The notes: generated by a model not told the origin, from the letters alone. A stretch of 64,000 nt of DNA from Symbiodinium natans (GCA_905221605.1 CAJNDS010000003.1:206001-270000); one strand, 5' to 3'; positions 1-10,195 are shown, counted from the first letter of the stretch. Numbers and translations: made by a program.

Positions 1-104
1 AAAATGACAACCCCCCTCCCCCCCCCCCCCCCCCCCCCCCACAAAGCAATGAAGAAGTCAGACAAACTCATTTTGAAAACAAACTCCTATCTACTTGCCG
101 GTTC

Positions 105-178
105 TCTAGGGTTTAGGGTTTAGGGTTTAGGGTTTAGGGTTTAGGGTTTAGGGTTTAGGGTTTAGGGTTTAGGGTTTA
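105..178 (+). repeat. Interstitial telomeric array, TTTAGGG
   Basis: About ten uninterrupted TTTAGGG units, preceded by a poly-C tract near base 10-40 and followed by unique sequence. Because the array lies inside the window with unique DNA on both sides, it is interstitial rather than a chromosome end. Confidence 0.97.
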
Positions 179-480
179 GAACTAGGGAGTCCAGTACCTT
201 GACGGCAAAACCCTTGAGTGGCCGCGCCATGGCGGAGTTAGGTGTTAGGGTTTAGGGATTCAGGGTTCGGGGTTGCCTCTCGGAGGTTGCCACGCATCCG
301 CCACCAAGCGCCTTGCGCAAGAACGAGAGAAAGTTTAGGGTTTGGGTTTAGGGTGTAGTGGTTGTAGGGCCTTGTGGAGGAACTCAGAACATCTAGGACT
401 CATGATGCGATTTGGCTTAAGATTAGGGGTAGGCTCTCAGAAGAGTGGCGTGAATCGTGGTTCATTGAGATGAGGGTTTG

Positions 481-590
481 CGGCTACCTTGTACCAGAAG
501 GACTCTAGCCCTTTTGTGGTGTAAAGGGGCTCATACGGGAGCCTAAACCCTAACAAAGTGGAACAAGGGCCTCATCTGGGTCCTAGACAT
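481..590 (+). mobile_element. MITE-like family B, diverged copy
   Basis: Shares with other family B copies the ordered blocks CTACC-TTGTA, AAAGGGGCTCAT, GGGAGCCTAAA, AACAAGGGCC and TGGGTCCTAG. It is one of about ten copies of this roughly 110 bp element in the window. No coding capacity is visible. Confidence 0.55.
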
Positions 591-860
591 ATACCCTAAG
601 AGAAACGCAACTTCCGAAAGGGCATTCAGCTAGAACCTCACGGACCCGCAACCTCCGTGTACTCCCCCATACCCACAAACAAGACTATTTAGGGGTTTAG
701 GGAACCTCCAAATGCTTTACTTTATGGCAAGGTTTTGGGTTTAGCGGTTAGGGTTTGTGGTTCGGGGTTTAGGGTTTAGGGTTTACGGTTTAGGTTCTGG
801 ATTTTCTGTGATCTCGAGCTTGCGAAGCTTTAGGGTATTGCAGGGCTTAGGGTTCCACAC

Positions 861-1010
861 CCCTAAACCCTAAACCCTAAGCCCTACACCCTAAACCCTA
901 AACCCTTAACCCCAGTTAAACCCTGAACCCTAAACCCTAACCCTAAACCCTAACCCCCCCCCCCCAAAAAAAAAACAAAAAACAAAAAGATTAATAAATA
1001 ACAGGCACCC
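861..1010 (-). repeat. CCCTAAA array ending in poly-C/poly-A
   Basis: Degenerate CCCTAAA units (G-rich strand is minus) run into about 14 C, then about 10 A and an A-rich tail. The same C-run/A-run join recurs at about 10503-10545. Confidence 0.85.
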
Positions 1011-1434
1011 TACAATCGCCTCGGGCACTCCTGCCCCAAGCGACGGGCTCGTGTGGCCTGGACGGTCTTGGGGTTCAGGGTTTAGGGCTTCGGGTTGAAG
1101 GTCTAGAGCTAGGGTTTAGGGTTTGGGGTTTAGGGTTTAGGGTTTCGGGCTTAGGGCTTAGGACTGAAGGTTTAGGGTTCGGGTTTCGGGTTTACGAAGG
1201 GGGCTCAGTCTTAGGGTGGGTACAGGTTTGGGGTTCAGGGTGTCTCAGTTGAGGGGGCCCAATCCCGCGCCCCGATTTCCAAGTGAACTTTGGGAGGCCC
1301 CTGGAAGTGAATAAACTGGAGGCTTTGGCAGGTGTCCTTGGGTGTCTGAGGTTTGGTGTTGGGGGTTGGCTGGTGCTTGAGAACCCTTTCCTGGATGCCC
1401 ATGTTTGGTTTCTGCCTAGAAAGCTCCTGGGAAG

Positions 1435-1513
1435 CCCTAAACCCTAAACCCTAAACCCTAACCCCTAACCCCTAAACCCTAAACCCTAAACCCTAAACCC
1501 TAAACCCTAAAGC
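1435..1513 (-). repeat. CCCTAAA array
   Basis: About eleven CCCTAAA units with one-base indels (CCCCTAA), flanked by unique DNA on both sides. Confidence 0.95.
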
Positions 1514-1621
1514 CCTGCCTCATACACTGTGTCCAGAAGACCCTTCCTGAAAGGCCCCTACCGATAAACCGAAACCCTGCCTGGGAGGCGCCAAAAGAGG
1601 AAGCACCGATCAACCCACAGG

Positions 1622-1948
1622 TTTGGGGTTTAGGGTTTAGGGTTTAGGGTTTAGGGTTTAGGGTTTAGGGTAATTGGCCAGTGAGCTAGGCTACCTGGTC
1701 TTCCGCACAACCCGTAGCTGCGTACGGGTTGAGAGCTCTGTCAATAGTCAGGGCTCCGGAGCTCCCTCGCCTGCCGGCTTCGGTGCGTTCGCCCTGCTCG
1801 ACGGCCCCGGCTCACTCGGTTTAGGGTTCAGGGTTCAGGGTTCAGGGTTCAGGGTTTAGGGTTTAGGGTTTAGGGTTTAGGGTTTAGGGTTTGGGGTTTA
1901 GGGGTTCAGGGTTTAGGGTTTAGGGTTTAGGCGGTTTAGGGTTTAGGG
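1622..1948 (+). repeat. TTTAGGG arrays around a coding-like island
   Basis: TTTAGGG units at 1622-1673 and 1818-1948, the second with TTCAGGG variants, on both sides of the 1674-1817 island. Both flanks have the same polarity. Confidence 0.93.
1674..1817 (+). CDS. Exon-like island, unassigned peptide
   Basis: An open frame of 45-60 codons has ordinary protein composition (ASELGYLVFRTTRSCVRV, then GSGAPSPAGFGAFALLDG) and runs into the downstream telomeric repeat. There is no ATG, so if real it is an internal exon or a gene fragment. No family was recognised. A chance open frame cannot be excluded at this length. Confidence 0.33.
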
Positions 1949-2057
1949 TCGAGGAGTCTGGGAGCCCAGACTCGATGGGCTCACCCTCCGAGATGTAGCT
2001 GCCGTCGTCATCGTCGTCTTCGTAAGCCTCGGAACCCGAGCCCCGATACGCGCGCTC
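1949..2057 (-). CDS. Exon-like island, acidic peptide
   Basis: The minus strand is open across the whole unique island and reads an acidic, serine-rich segment containing EAYEDDDDDGSYISEGEP, with mostly G/C third positions. It is flanked by TTTAGGG on both sides. It looks like part of a disordered acidic region of a larger protein. No domain was recognised and no start or stop is present. Confidence 0.45.
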
Positions 2058-2159
2058 GTTTAGGGTTTCGAGTTTGGGGTTTCTGGCTCATGGTTTAGGG
2101 CGTCTACAGGGCTTGTAGGGTTTCTAGGGCTTGTAGGGTTTGAGGGGTTTAAGGTCTAG

Positions 2160-2630
2160 GCCTAAAGCCCTTTTTAAAGTTACCAACTCAGTCTTGCTTG
2201 CTATTACAACAACTCATCCCCAAAGGTCTGATTCCAAAAAAACAAAGCTACGCGTTGGCGGGAGATTGTTATCAGGTAGCTGGCGCGAAGCCACACAAGC
2301 CTTACCCACACTCTGATATGAAGCCGCCCTTAACTCTGTCGTCAGGCCACTGCAAGCCCTAAACCCAACTCCTTACGAAGCATTCGCAAACATCTTCTAT
2401 CCTATACAGTTTCTGCACCATACAGCACGAGCATCACACAGCAAACCCTAAACCTGCTAGCGCCTCATTGTCGAAGCTGTCGTGAGCTGTCTCTTTCCCT
2501 GGGGCGGGTGCATTTCCGTACTAATTCTTAGTGGGGTTTAGGGTTTAAGTTTCAGGACGTAGTGTCATGTCCCCTATATAACCCTACAAGGAACTGTGTA
2601 GCCTATATCCCGAACTCCCACTAAGGGCCG
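2160..2630. other. Unique non-telomeric stretch
   Basis: Mostly unique sequence with only isolated CCCTAAA units. I see no convincing reading frame, tRNA fold or known element in it. Confidence 0.5.
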
Positions 2631-2633
2631 ATG

Positions 2634-2715
2634 TAGGGTTTAGGGTTTAGGGTTTAGGGTTTAGGGTTTAGGGTTTAGGGTTTAGGGTTTAGGGTTTAGG
2701 GTTTAGGGTTTAGGG
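2634..2715 (+). repeat. TTTAGGG array
   Basis: Near-perfect run of about eleven TTTAGGG units. Confidence 0.97.
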
Positions 2716-3302
2716 CTTCGAAATTTGGTGCGAAATCTGGAAAGGCTGATTCACACCGTAACGATTTTGGGATTTAGGGTTCGCCAACCCCCAACAAAGC
2801 ACTCCTCCAACAACCAAGGAACAGAAAAGGAACCCTAAACCCTATACCCTAAACAGTGTGGCTTCGGCCCAAGACCGGCAAAGGAAAGTTTCCGAATCTA
2901 AGGTTTGGGCTTCGGGGCTTAGGGTTTAGTGTTCAAAAAAGAATGAATTTCTGTTTGGCCAAGGACCGCAAAGAGTTGCAGCCTCTTACCCTGCTGCGAC
3001 CACAGTCCACCGTCTGCAAAGCTTGTAGCAATTTTGGGGTTGAGGTGTAGGGCAGGACCTAGCGCACAGAGGCGGGATTGCCCAATGCCACAACTCATCA
3101 ACATATTTCATGCGTCTTGGACAGTGCAATCGCCTGGTCCAACGATATGTAACAGCATGAAACAGCAACCTCTTCCTCACTGAAAGCTGAAATGCCAATC
3201 CATACGCATTTGGAGGTGCTGCCAACCCTCAGCCCAACACACAAGCCCAAGACCTTCGAACCTTCAAAGCCTTAAACCCTAAACACCAAACCCTCCGGTA
3301 GC

Positions 3303-3450
3303 GGCTGGGGTTTAGGGGTTTAGGGTTTAGGGGTTCAGGGGTTTAGGGGTTTAGGGGTTTAGGGGTTTCTGGGTTTCTGGGTTTCGGGGTTTCGGGGTTT
3401 CGGGGTTTCGGGGTTTCGGGGTTTCGGGGTTTCGGGGTTTCGGGGTCCCG
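3303..3450 (+). repeat. Variant telomeric array (TTTAGGGG / TTTCGGGG)
   Basis: Starts as TTTAGGGG and switches to a homogeneous run of TTTCGGGG from about 3366. This is one of several places where a point variant of the telomeric unit has been amplified locally. Confidence 0.9.
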
Positions 3451-3737
3451 AGTTTAGGGGCTCAAGGCCCTGAACGTCTCTGGGCAGCCCAAACGAGGAG
3501 GCTTGAAGATCTGGGTCTCGCAGTGCTTCGAGTCTATGGCCTGCCATTGAGGGTTTAGGGGTGTAGGGGTGTAGGGGTTTAGGGGTTTAGGGCTTAGGGT
3601 TGAGGGTTGAGGGTTGAGGGTTGAGGGCTTACGGTTTAGGAGCTTCGGATTCTAGCATTTAGGGTTTAGGGCTTTAGGGTTCAGGGTTTAGGGTTCCAGC
3701 CTGACATTTAGGGTCCAGGGATGAGAATGTAGGGTTT

Positions 3738-3779
<42 letters not shown>

Positions 3780-3922
3780 GGGGTTGAGGGTTTGGGAGCT
3801 TAGGATCTAGAATCGGCTTGATCGGTGTTGGGGGGCCCTAAGCCCTAAGAGTTGTGACCCAGGGCTTCGTGGCCAGGTTGAAGCTTACCCTCTGAAAAGT
3901 GTTGTTGTATATGATCCCCTTC

Positions 3923-4042
3923 TCTACTATTTGCTTAAGAACTCCACAAGAATACAAAAACAATGGTTTAAGAAATTTCTTTTAAAAAGGAGGAATATAT
4001 GTTTCAATTTTTTCGGGGTTCTTAAGCAATTCGTACTTCTAC
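3923..4042. mobile_element. MITE-like family E, copy 1
   Basis: Terminal inverted repeats: CTACTATTTGCTTAAGAACTCC on the left pairs with GGGGTTCTTAAGCAATTCGTA on the right, around an AT-rich core of about 80 bp. The second copy is at 31269-31393. Non-coding, so a non-autonomous element is likely. Confidence 0.65.
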
Positions 4043-4213
4043 AGGGACGATCATGAACATCCCAAGGGCCTGCCTAGTTTAGGGTTTAAGGTTTAGGGTT
4101 TTCGGGTTTAGGGTTTTCGGGTTTGGGGTTTTCGGGTTTAGGGCTTACGGTTTAGGGTTCAGGGTTCAGGGTTTAGGGTTTAGGGTTTAGGGTTTTGGGT
4201 TTTGGGTTTAGGG

Positions 4214-4342
4214 CTCGCCTTTGAGCGAGGTGTGCCTGGCTGGCTGGAACGATGGATCGACCCCACTACGTTGCCACGCTCAAGTCAACCCCATCGCTCC
4301 ATCAACCTTTCTGCCAAAAGGGAGTGCAAAAAAGGAAAGTGA
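4214..4342 (+). CDS. Exon-like island, 42 codons ending in a stop
   Basis: The open frame begins right after TTTAGGG repeats and ends at TGA 4340-4342. It reads GVPGWLERWIDPTTLPRS and a basic tail ending KRECKKGK. There is no start codon. No family was recognised. It would fit the 3' end of a gene or a fragment. Confidence 0.38.
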   Translation, partial: LAFERGVPGWLERWIDPTTLPRSSQPHRSINLSAKRECKKGK

Positions 4343-4596
4343 GCAACGGGCACGATAGGGGCCTTAATGAGTAGAAGAGGTGTTAGGGTTTGGGGCTTAG
4401 GGTTTGGGGTTTGCTAGGGTTCTAGGGGCCTGAAAAATTAGAATAGGATTTGGGGAGGTTCTTGTAGTATAAATACAAAAGGACTACACAGGGAATACTA
4501 TTAGCAACTATTCCGACCCCTATACTACCAGCAACGACCTGTCTTTGACTGTACCTGGCAGCCCTACACCCTAAGCCCACAACTCTAAGCTCTTTT

Positions 4597-4690
4597 TTGC
4601 CGCGAGCGTTCATGTCACACGTCGCCGCTTTCGGGCCGACAGGCAACCCACCAGACCAGCCGCGTCTCCGCAATGAAGCTACACGCCTAC
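4597..4690 (+). CDS. Exon-like island before a family B relic
   Basis: The frame contains an internal ATG and reads MSHVAAFGPTGNPPDQPR. It continues into a diverged family B element (about 4693-4791), which supplies the rest of the frame. The product is unassigned. Confidence 0.28.
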
Positions 4691-4692
4691 AG

Positions 4693-4791
4693 TGTATACT
4701 AGAAAAAAAATGTACCCTTGTTGGCATAAAAGGGGCTCACAAGGGAACCTACATCCTTAAAAAGGGAATAAGGGCCTACTCTGGGTCCTAG
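4693..4791 (+). mobile_element. MITE-like family B, diverged copy
   Basis: Blocks AAAAGGGGCTCACAAGGGAA, AAAAAGGGAATAAGGGCC and TGGGTCCTAGCC align in order with the copies at 22985 and 31080. The left terminus is eroded. Confidence 0.6.
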
Positions 4792-5322
4792 CCAAACAAG
4801 TAACCTAAACCCTCACCCCTCAACCTTTTGGATCTGGGCAGGGTTTCGGGTTTAGTAGGGCGCCAGGGTGGGAAACATGGGAACCTGGAGCTGTGGGAAG
4901 ACTACATGTACGGTTTAGGGTTTAGGGGCTCAGGGTTCAGGGGTTGAGGGGTTGAATTCTTTGCGTAACCGCCATCTGACAGTCAGAAGCTCCAGCTTTT
5001 CTTACTGGCAGGGGGGGGGGGGGCTTAATTACATGTGGGTTTCTATTGAAGCAAATGCCTCGACCCTAAACCCTGATGACCCAAATTATCAGGATCTGTT
5101 CTGTGAGGGTTCATCTCTATACGCCCCTTAGAACCTTAATAAAAACAATATGTTGAATGCCCTCTTGGGTTCTATGTAAACAAAACTAAGAAATGATTCC
5201 CAATGGGGATATAGATCTACCTTGTGGGGGCCGAAAAAGGCGTAAAGTGGATCAACATCGGTGCTTTCTAATAGGGTGTCAAGCTAAGGGTTTGGTTCCT
5301 AAAGTCCTCAACCCTAAATCCC

Positions 5323-5360
5323 ATACATACATGCATACCTACATACATACATCCATATAA
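5323..5360. repeat. (CATA)n-type microsatellite
   Basis: Short run of CATA units with CATG, CCTA and CATC variants. Confidence 0.8.
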
Positions 5361-5654
5361 TGTTTAGGGCTTAGGGTTTACAGTTTAGTTTAGGCTTTAG
5401 GACTTAGGGCCCGCCCAGGCCTTGCGGATCCGACTGCTGAACTACAGGTTCCACGTGTAAGGGCGCTTTTTGGGCTCGAGGGGCCCTCTGGGCACCCACC
5501 TCACTCACTGGCATCCGCGCGAGGGCGGGCAGGGTTTGCCACCTGGCATGGTCGGCGCAAGCTCAAGGAGGGTGTAGTAGGGTTTAGGGCTTTTTGGTGG
5601 TTCACATTTGGGGCTTGGGGCTTGCTGCTTAGGGCTTAGGGCGTAGGCTAACCT

Positions 5655-5820
5655 GACTACAACAATGGTACAAAAATGGTACAAAAATGGTACAAAAATG
5701 GTGGGGTTCAGGGCTTCAGCAGTCACCGGTTGAAGGTTGAAATTCACGTTCAAAGGTTTTGTGTTGACGGCTTCTGGTAGCCCAAAGGTTTTGCGTTGAT
5801 GGCTTCCGGTAGCCCGGTAG
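5655..5820. repeat. Two small tandem repeats
   Basis: Four copies of the 11-mer ACAAAAATGGT at about 5659-5702. Then two about 32 bp copies beginning AAAGGTTTTG and ending GGTAGCCC at about 5753-5814. The minus strand is open across this area, but the composition is repeat-driven. Confidence 0.7.
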
Positions 5821-5859
5821 CCATATGACAATACTGGCTTGGCCTTTCACCTTTGAAAA

Positions 5860-6140
5860 TAAGATTTTATGGGGTCCCACATAAATAGGGGACAGGATTA
5901 GGGGAACCCTTGGGGATATAGACCCTCTGAATAAGGTCCCTTGTTAAGAGAGCCAGAAGAGGGTTCAGAAGGGGTTCCCTTTTAAGGGTCCCCCTTATCC
6001 CACCTAGGAACCCAGACAAGGAAAAGATCCACAGATCCCAAAGGCTGACCTAGGATAAGGGTACCTGTTTGGGGAGTTGGTCCCATTTAGACAGGGAACC
6101 TCGCACCCCAAAAACTAGGGCAAAAGAGCACGAAGGGGAC
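5860..6140. other. Unique stretch of MITE-like composition
   Basis: Rich in GGGG/CCCC blocks with CCCTTAT, GGGTCCC and GGAACC motifs like those of the short inverted-repeat elements, but I could not define ends or a second copy. No coding signal. Confidence 0.35.
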
Positions 6141-6317
6141 TACCAAAACCTTCAACCCGAAACCCTGAACCCTAAACCCTAAACCTGAATTAGGGTTCAG
6201 GGCTTCAGAGCCTGCGGTCGGTAGCAGTCTGCATCTGCAACTTAATGGTTCCCCGGGCCGCGCATCTCTCCTCCCGGGAGCCGCGCGGACAGGAACAAAA
6301 CTTAGGGGGCCAGAAGG

Positions 6318-6480
6318 GGTTTAGGGTTTAGGGTTTAGGGTTCAGGGTTCAGGGTTCAGGGTTCAGGTTTAGTGTCTACTATTAGGGATTATATAGGGTT
6401 TAGGGTTTAGGGTTTAGGGTTTAGGGTTTAGGGTCTAGGGTTTAGGGTTTAGGGTTTAGGGTTTAGGGTTTAGTGTGTGG
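6318..6480 (+). repeat. TTTAGGG array with TTCAGGG variants
   Basis: Two runs of TTTAGGG separated by a short AT-rich break, with a TTCAGGG cluster at the left. Confidence 0.95.
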
Positions 6481-6590
6481 AAAGGTTTAGGGTTTGGGTT
6501 TAGGCTTAGGGTTTAGGGTTTGGTCTGAGTTTCGGGGGCGAGGGGTCTTCCGTGCGCCCCGCAAGCATCCTAAACCCGAACGTTAAGCCC

Positions 6591-6663
6591 CAAACCCTAA
6601 ACCCTAAACCCTAAACCCTAAACCCTAAACCCTAAACCCTAAACCCTAAACCCTAAACCCTAA
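6591..6663 (-). repeat. CCCTAAA array
   Basis: About ten perfect CCCTAAA units, opposite in polarity to the array 110 bp to the left. Confidence 0.97.
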
Positions 6664-6744
6664 CGTTAAGCCCCAAATCCCAAGAGAAGAAGCCCCGGAG
6701 ACCTATCAAACGCCAGAGCGGATTCTCTGGCTGGTTCTTAGTAG

Positions 6745-6813
6745 GGAATGAGGGAATGAGGGCCCTATATAATCCCTTAAAGGGTATATATAGGGCCCTC
6801 ATTCCCTCATTCC
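6745..6813. repeat. Near-perfect 69 bp palindrome
   Basis: The left arm GGAATGAGGGAATGAGGG followed by CCCTATATA is repeated as its exact reverse complement at the right end. The centre (ATCCCTTAAAGGGTAT) is itself nearly palindromic, so the whole segment can fold into one hairpin with arms of about 34 bp. It contains GGGCCC on each side. Confidence 0.9.
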
Positions 6814-6894
6814 GGGTCTACGGGTTCAGGGTTCGGGTTTTCAGGTTGAGGGCTCTGGAAAAAACCAGCTACGACCCCCCTAAGCCTCCGAAGG

Positions 6895-7013
6895 GCTTCG
6901 GGGCTTCGGGGTTTCGGGGTTTCGGGGTTTCGGGGTTTAGGGGTTTAGGGGTTTAGGGGTTTAGGGGTTTAGGGCTTAGGGTTTAGGGTTTAGGGTTTAG
7001 GGTTTAGGGTTTA
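6895..7013 (+). repeat. TTTCGGGG then TTTAGGG array
   Basis: The variant unit TTTCGGGG changes to TTTAGGGG and then to TTTAGGG within 120 bp. Confidence 0.92.
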
Positions 7014-7131
7014 GGAAGTTGCTCCTCCTCCTCCTGCGCTGACTCCGCGAGGGCCTCCTAGACCACCTTTCCAATGCCTGGGCCCCCGGCCCCCTTTTGG
7101 GGGGGCTTCCGAGTGCTAGGGCGAGGGCCAG

Positions 7132-7565
7132 GGTTTAGGGTTTAGGGTTTAGGGTTTTAGGGTTTTAGGGTTTTAGGGTTTTAGGGTTTTAGGGTTTGAG
7201 GGTTTGAGGGTTTGAGGGTTTGAGGGTTTGAGGGTTTGAGGGTTTGAGGGTTTGAGGGTTTGAGGGTTTGAGTTTGAGGGTTTGAGGGTTTGAGGGTTTG
7301 AGGGTTTGGTTTTGGAGGTTTTAGGGTTTTAGGGTTTAGGGTTTTTAGGGTTTGTTTTTGTTAGGGTTTTAGGGTTTTAAGGGTTTTAGGGTTTTAGGGT
7401 TTTAGGGTTTTAGGGTTTTTAGGGTTTTTAGGGTTCTAGGGTTCTAGGGTTTTAGGGTTTTAGGGTTTTAGGGTTTTAGGGTTTTAGGGTTTTAGGGTTT
7501 TAGGGTTTTAGGGTTTTAGGGTTTTAGGGTTTTAGGGCTCAGGGCTTAGGGTTTAGGGTTTAGGG
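7132..7565 (+). repeat. 430 bp octamer variant array (TTTTAGGG / TTTGAGGG)
   Basis: Blocks of TTTTAGGG (the Chlamydomonas-type unit) enclose a block of TTTGAGGG at about 7190-7310, then return to TTTTAGGG and finally TTTAGGG. Each block is internally homogeneous. Confidence 0.95.
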
Positions 7566-7726
7566 TGCTTTATTTGTTCTATCTTGTGGCGCAATACTTC
7601 ACCCAAAAACCCAAAATATGCTTCGCCCCCTTTAACGATTCAACCCTACACCCCCAAAGCAGCAAAAGCCGGCTTCCGGGGGCAAACCCTAAACCCGTGA
7701 ACCCTCTAGAGGGTACTTAAGGGAGG

Positions 7727-7865
7727 GTTTAGGGTTTAGGGTTTAGGGTTTAGGGTTTAGGGTTTAGGGTTTAGGGTTTAGGGTTTAGGGTTTAGGGTTT
7801 AGGGTTTAGGGTTTAGGGTTTAGGGTTTAGGGTTTAGGGTTTTGGGTTTTGGGTTTTGGGTTTAG
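7727..7865 (+). repeat. TTTAGGG array
   Basis: About seventeen perfect TTTAGGG units ending in three GGGTTTT variants, abutting family G element sequence. Confidence 0.98.
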
Positions 7866-7950
7866 GGTGGGGGGTAGGTACCTAGGGAAGCTTAGGGAAG
7901 CTTAGGGGGCCTTAGGGAGTAGTAGGCAGTATAAGGAGCCTTGGGCGACA
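7866..7950 (+). mobile_element. Family G short dispersed element, copy 1
   Basis: GGTAGGTACCTAGGGAAGC followed by CTTAGGG blocks and GGGAGTAGTAGG. The reverse complement of 25690-25775 matches this base by base over about 80 bp, and part of it recurs at 42045-42110. Confidence 0.65.
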
Positions 7951-8034
7951 AAACCCTAAACCGTGAACCCCCCTGAACCCTCCTAAACCCTAAACCCTAA
8001 ACCCTAAACCCTAAACCCTAAACCCTAAAGAGCC

Positions 8035-8165
8035 CTTTAAGCCTCTAGCTTCTAGGATCCCACGGGTCCCTTCCAGGCGGGTTGCCGTCGGCATCGTTTC
8101 TTGATGGGCAGAAGCAGAAGCACCGTTGCTGCAGCCTCCTGTCGACAGGGGTTGAAACCCTGACG
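8035..8165 (-). CDS. Exon-like island between C-rich and G-rich arrays
   Basis: The minus strand reads a 40-codon frame with RLQQRCFCFCPSRNDADG and GRDPWDPRS before a stop. It is flanked by CCCTAAA on the left and TTTGGGG on the right. A plus-strand frame is also open, so the strand is uncertain. Unassigned. Confidence 0.28.
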
Positions 8166-8278
8166 GGTTTAGGGTTTGGGGTTTGGGGTTTGGGGTTTGG
8201 GGTTTGGGGTTTGGGGTTTGGGGTTTGGGGTTTGGGGTTTGGGGTTTGGGGTTTAGGGTTTGGGGTTCAGGGTTTAGG
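8166..8278 (+). repeat. TTTGGGG array
   Basis: Homogeneous run of TTTGGGG. Heptamer periodicity keeps all frames open, so the apparent long reading frames here are not genes. Confidence 0.95.
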
Positions 8279-9016
8279 GCCGGAACCCTACACCAAAGTA
8301 AACCCTCAACCCCCAACCCCTCAACCCTGGACTACAGATGTTTCAACTTCAGGTCGTGGGTTGTCAGCTTTCCCGAAACTTAACCCTGAAGCCCGTAGGT
8401 ATAGGGTTTAGGGCGTAGGCTGTAGGTCTTGACCTCATCATGGGCCCTTCTTGTGACTCAATCTCGGCATGCGGCTGATCCAATTCTCCGACCCGGCTGG
8501 GCGCGAAGCAAGACTCTGCCGACGTAAACCTTCAACCCCAAACCCTCCAACACGGGGGGCTTCTCGAAATATGGGTATTTCCCGAAATAGTGTAGCAGTA
8601 GCAGTTTTATACACCAAACAGAATACAGTCGTTTTAGCGGAAGCCCCGAACGAAGGTGACCCCATTTTCGCAGACCCCATATACCCACACCACAAAAGTC
8701 CTGAACTCCCACAAGAGGGGTACCCCGAACTTCGGGAAACCCCGATCTGTCTTCAGCGCTTTCGGTTTATGGGTTTAGGGCCTAAGGCTCTTTCCCTATG
8801 ATCACCAAAGCAGCCGGTAGCCTGCACAGGACCGAGCGGTGCGGATTCTCGGGTGAGCATTAAGTCCCTAAACCCTAAACCCAAAACCCCACCAAACGTT
8901 GAGCCCGAAGCCCCGGCCTCATCAGCCCGCACAGAAAACCTCGCCGAGGCTTGCGAAGCCCTAAACCCTAAACCCTAAAACCCAACCAGAAAAAACCCTT
9001 AACCCGAAACCCTTGT

Positions 9017-9175
9017 TGCATGTGTGCTGTAGTCAGAGCCCTTAATCTGGCATCTTTTGAAGTTAACAGGTGCAAGAAGGCTCAGGGTCCGCTTACGTCT
9101 CGGTCTCCGAGGAGCCTAGGAACGCAAGGGCTCCCTTTCTTGTTCAAGGTGAACTTACAAATAAGGGTTTGGTAG
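9017..9175 (+). CDS. Exon-like island, 52 codons
   Basis: Open from about 9017 to TAG 9173-9175, reading CMCAVVRALNLASFEVNR followed by a basic, serine-rich stretch. Lies between degenerate CCCTAAA and a TTTAGGG array. No ATG at the island edge and no recognised domain. Confidence 0.3.
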   Translation, partial: CMCAVVRALNLASFEVNRCKKAQGPLTSRSPRSLGTQGLPFLFKVNLQIRVW

Positions 9176-9218
9176 GGTGTAGGGCTGAGAAGCATAAGGC
9201 ACCCTCAGCCCTAACCTT

Positions 9219-9313
9219 AGGGTTTAGGGTTTAGGGTTTAGGGTTTAGGGTTTAGGGTTTAGGGTTTAGGGTTTAGGGTTTAGGGTTTAGGGTAAACCCT
9301 AAGCCCTAAACGG
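9219..9313. repeat. Head-to-head telomeric array junction
   Basis: About ten TTTAGGG units end at about 9292 and pass with no unique DNA into CCCTAAGCCCTAAA. This G-strand then C-strand order is that expected where two chromosome ends have fused. Confidence 0.93.
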
Positions 9314-9889
9314 GTGTTTACCTAGTTTTGCTTCTTGGCTCTTGCTACGGAACTCACAGGTAAGCTACCACAATAAGGGCTTCGGGTTTAGGGTTTCGGG
9401 TTTGGGGAACTACACTACCTGCGATATAACTATAAACCTACAACAACTCACTTCTTAGTTCCTTAACAATTGGGAGCCCGGTTTCTTTTTTCACCCGTTC
9501 GTTCACGCATCCCTGCCAAAAGCCTCATACTGAAACCCTACAACTGTAAACCTCTAAACCCTAAACCCAAAACCCTGGACCCTAGACCCTAAACCCTAAA
9601 CCCTACTACTACTCCAACCCAATAGCACTGCTCGGCCTGCGCTTTTCTCATTGGGCCGGTCATGTAGGTCGTCCCAGGTCTGACCAGGGACAAGATCAGG
9701 GTTGAGGGCTTAAAGGTTGTCAGGGCATGCTGGGGTTTAGAGGTCAGCCCTCAACCGAAAACCGGCCCCCAAAAAACTAAGCCCAACACCCAAAACCCTA
9801 CACCCTGAACCCTAAACTCGGCGGTTTCGGAGTTTGGGGTTTAGGACTTCGGGCGGCTTGGGGCTCCGAACCCAGGGTTTCGGGTTTGG

Positions 9890-10195
9890 AAATTTTGGGG
9901 TGCACGAAGATTTGGGCCTTGCCCACGAAGATTGGGGCCTTGCCCACAAAGACTTTGGGCCGTGCCCACAGAGACTTTGGGCCTTGCCCACAAAGATTTT
10001 GGCCTTGCCCACGGACATTTGGGCCACAAAGAAATTGGGCCTTGCCCACGAAGATTTGGGCCTTGCCCACGAAGATTGAGGCCTTGCCCACAAAGATTTG
10101 GGCCTTGCCGGCCTTGCCCACGAAGATTTTGGCCTTGCTTGCCCACGAAGACTTGGGTGTTGCCCTCGAAGATTTGGGCCTTGCCCTACGAAGAC
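9890..10195. repeat. 21 bp minisatellite, about 13 copies
   Basis: The unit is about GCCTTGCCCACGAAGATTTGG with scattered substitutions (CACAAAG, AGACTTT). Because 21 is a multiple of three and the unit lacks stops, most frames on both strands stay open (GLAHEDL, WALPTKI and GPCPRRF on plus; VGKAQIF, WARPKSS and CGQGPNL on minus). No frame is favoured, so I do not call a gene. Confidence 0.9.

Noticed and set aside
109-178. True chromosome end at the left of the window
   Set aside because: Unique sequence lies on both sides of the first array, its polarity is G-strand rightward where a left telomere should read CCCTAAA, and arrays of both polarities follow throughout.
3000-3230. 79-codon minus-strand frame
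   Set aside because: Unique DNA but no GC3 bias, no domain and competing frames. Not distinguishable from chance.
8438-8801. Three overlapping 84-110-codon frames
   Set aside because: Open on both strands with no consistent codon bias and partly overlapping CCCGAAC/TTCGGG-like symmetrical sequence. No support for choosing any.
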